Of a stretch of DNA of 57,150 nt, positions 57,043 through 57,150 are shown piece by piece. The notes below the pieces were generated by a model. That model had not been told where the DNA came from, made no database searches, and saw nothing but the letters and a program-made list of their open reading frames with translations. The number at the start of each line of letters is the position of its first letter. Within the stretch, counting starts at the first letter, position 1. This stretch comes from Nostoc spongiaeforme FACHB-130 (GTDB lineage Bacteria; Cyanobacteriota; Cyanobacteriia; Cyanobacteriales; Nostocaceae), in assembly GCF_014698475.1 (NCBI RefSeq), contig NZ_JACJTB010000045.1, positions 1-57,150 of the forward strand, given 5' to 3'. The position numbers and the translations under genes were made by a program.

Positions 57043-57150
57043 TTATGTGAATGAAGCCAGAGGATGCTGTTCAAAAGTAAGCACATCAATACCAAAACGC
57101 TGACGCAGAAAAAGGCGTAGAGTATGACTGGTGATTTTAGCGGCAACATG
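57043..57150 (-). CDS. 3' end of an ORF running out of the window
   Basis: On the minus strand a frame opens at the edge and ends at TAA (57043-57045), giving at least 35 residues: HVAAKITSHTLRLFLRQRFG, then IDVLTFEQHPLASFT. The amphipathic, Arg-rich sequence looks coding and not like a chance frame. I do not recognise the family; the Arg-rich helix would suit a transposase or a DNA-binding protein, but this is a guess. Confidence 0.4.
   Translation of the reverse strand, partial: HVAAKITSHTLRLFLRQRFGIDVLTFEQHPLASFT

Overview
The window looks like chromosome from a filamentous cyanobacterium of the Nostoc/Anabaena type. The octamer GCGATCGC (HIP1) and its core recur throughout. Short heptameric repeats (TGACCAA, CTACTCC, CTTGTCC, AGAATTC types) and palindromic hairpins fill the gaps between genes. 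The gene content also fits: a PatA-type response regulator, a protein ending in a Mo-nitrogenase C-terminal-like domain, multi-GAF light-sensor-like kinases, an apocarotenoid oxygenase, a folate/biopterin transporter and a CHASE2 cyclase. No rRNA, tRNA, CRISPR array or intact insertion sequence was recognised. One ORF tail at the right edge runs out of the window.

Layout. 0.1-11 kb: PAS remnant, double SagB-type nitroreductase, DUF4349 lipoprotein, nuclease-like protein, ilvC, two proteins without known function (one with metal-ligand patterns of heme-oxygenase-like oxidases), a DUF1400 alpha/beta hydrolase, a tiny Q/N-rich ORF with a strong terminator, a PEP-CTERM protein and a HAD phosphatase. 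11-16 kb: a membrane protein, then a three-gene minus-strand cluster of vWA protein, PP2C phosphatase and kinase-TPR protein. This has the composition of the TerY-P triads and is the clearest multi-gene system here. 16.8-25.4 kb: PatA-type regulator, aldo/keto reductase, DUF3352 protein, MoxR ATPase, ribF, MBL hydrolase. 25.7-31 kb: surE and pheS diverging from a repeat-filled promoter region, a RelE-type toxin-antitoxin pair, a Uma2 nuclease, a DUF4926 protein and a short RecQ. 31-43 kb: GspC/PilP-like membrane protein, mnmG, a VanY-type peptidase, a GCS2-like ligase, a TerB/Mo-nitro_C fusion, obg, a second Uma2, a glutathionyl-hydroquinone-reductase-type GST, and a TIR/nucleoside-deoxyribosyltransferase-like protein overlapping it tail to tail. 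43-57 kb: a 927-residue GAF histidine kinase with two Cys-His bilin-attachment-like motifs, a NADAR protein, a Gfo/Idh oxidoreductase, a DUF928 protein plus CHASE2-cyclase pair, a folate/biopterin transporter, an apocarotenoid oxygenase, gdhA behind a perfect NtcA-type site, and a half-size EamA transporter.

Most genes are single transcription units or short pairs with housekeeping roles (ilvC, ribF, pheS, mnmG, obg, surE, gdhA). The accessory interest lies in signalling (kinase/phosphatase/vWA triad, GAF kinase, cAMP cyclase, PatA-type regulator), possible nucleotide-based defence or ADP-ribose chemistry (TIR-like and NADAR proteins), and an unusually rich set of small repeats. One of these is a roughly 108-bp MITE-like element with 12-bp terminal inverted repeats.
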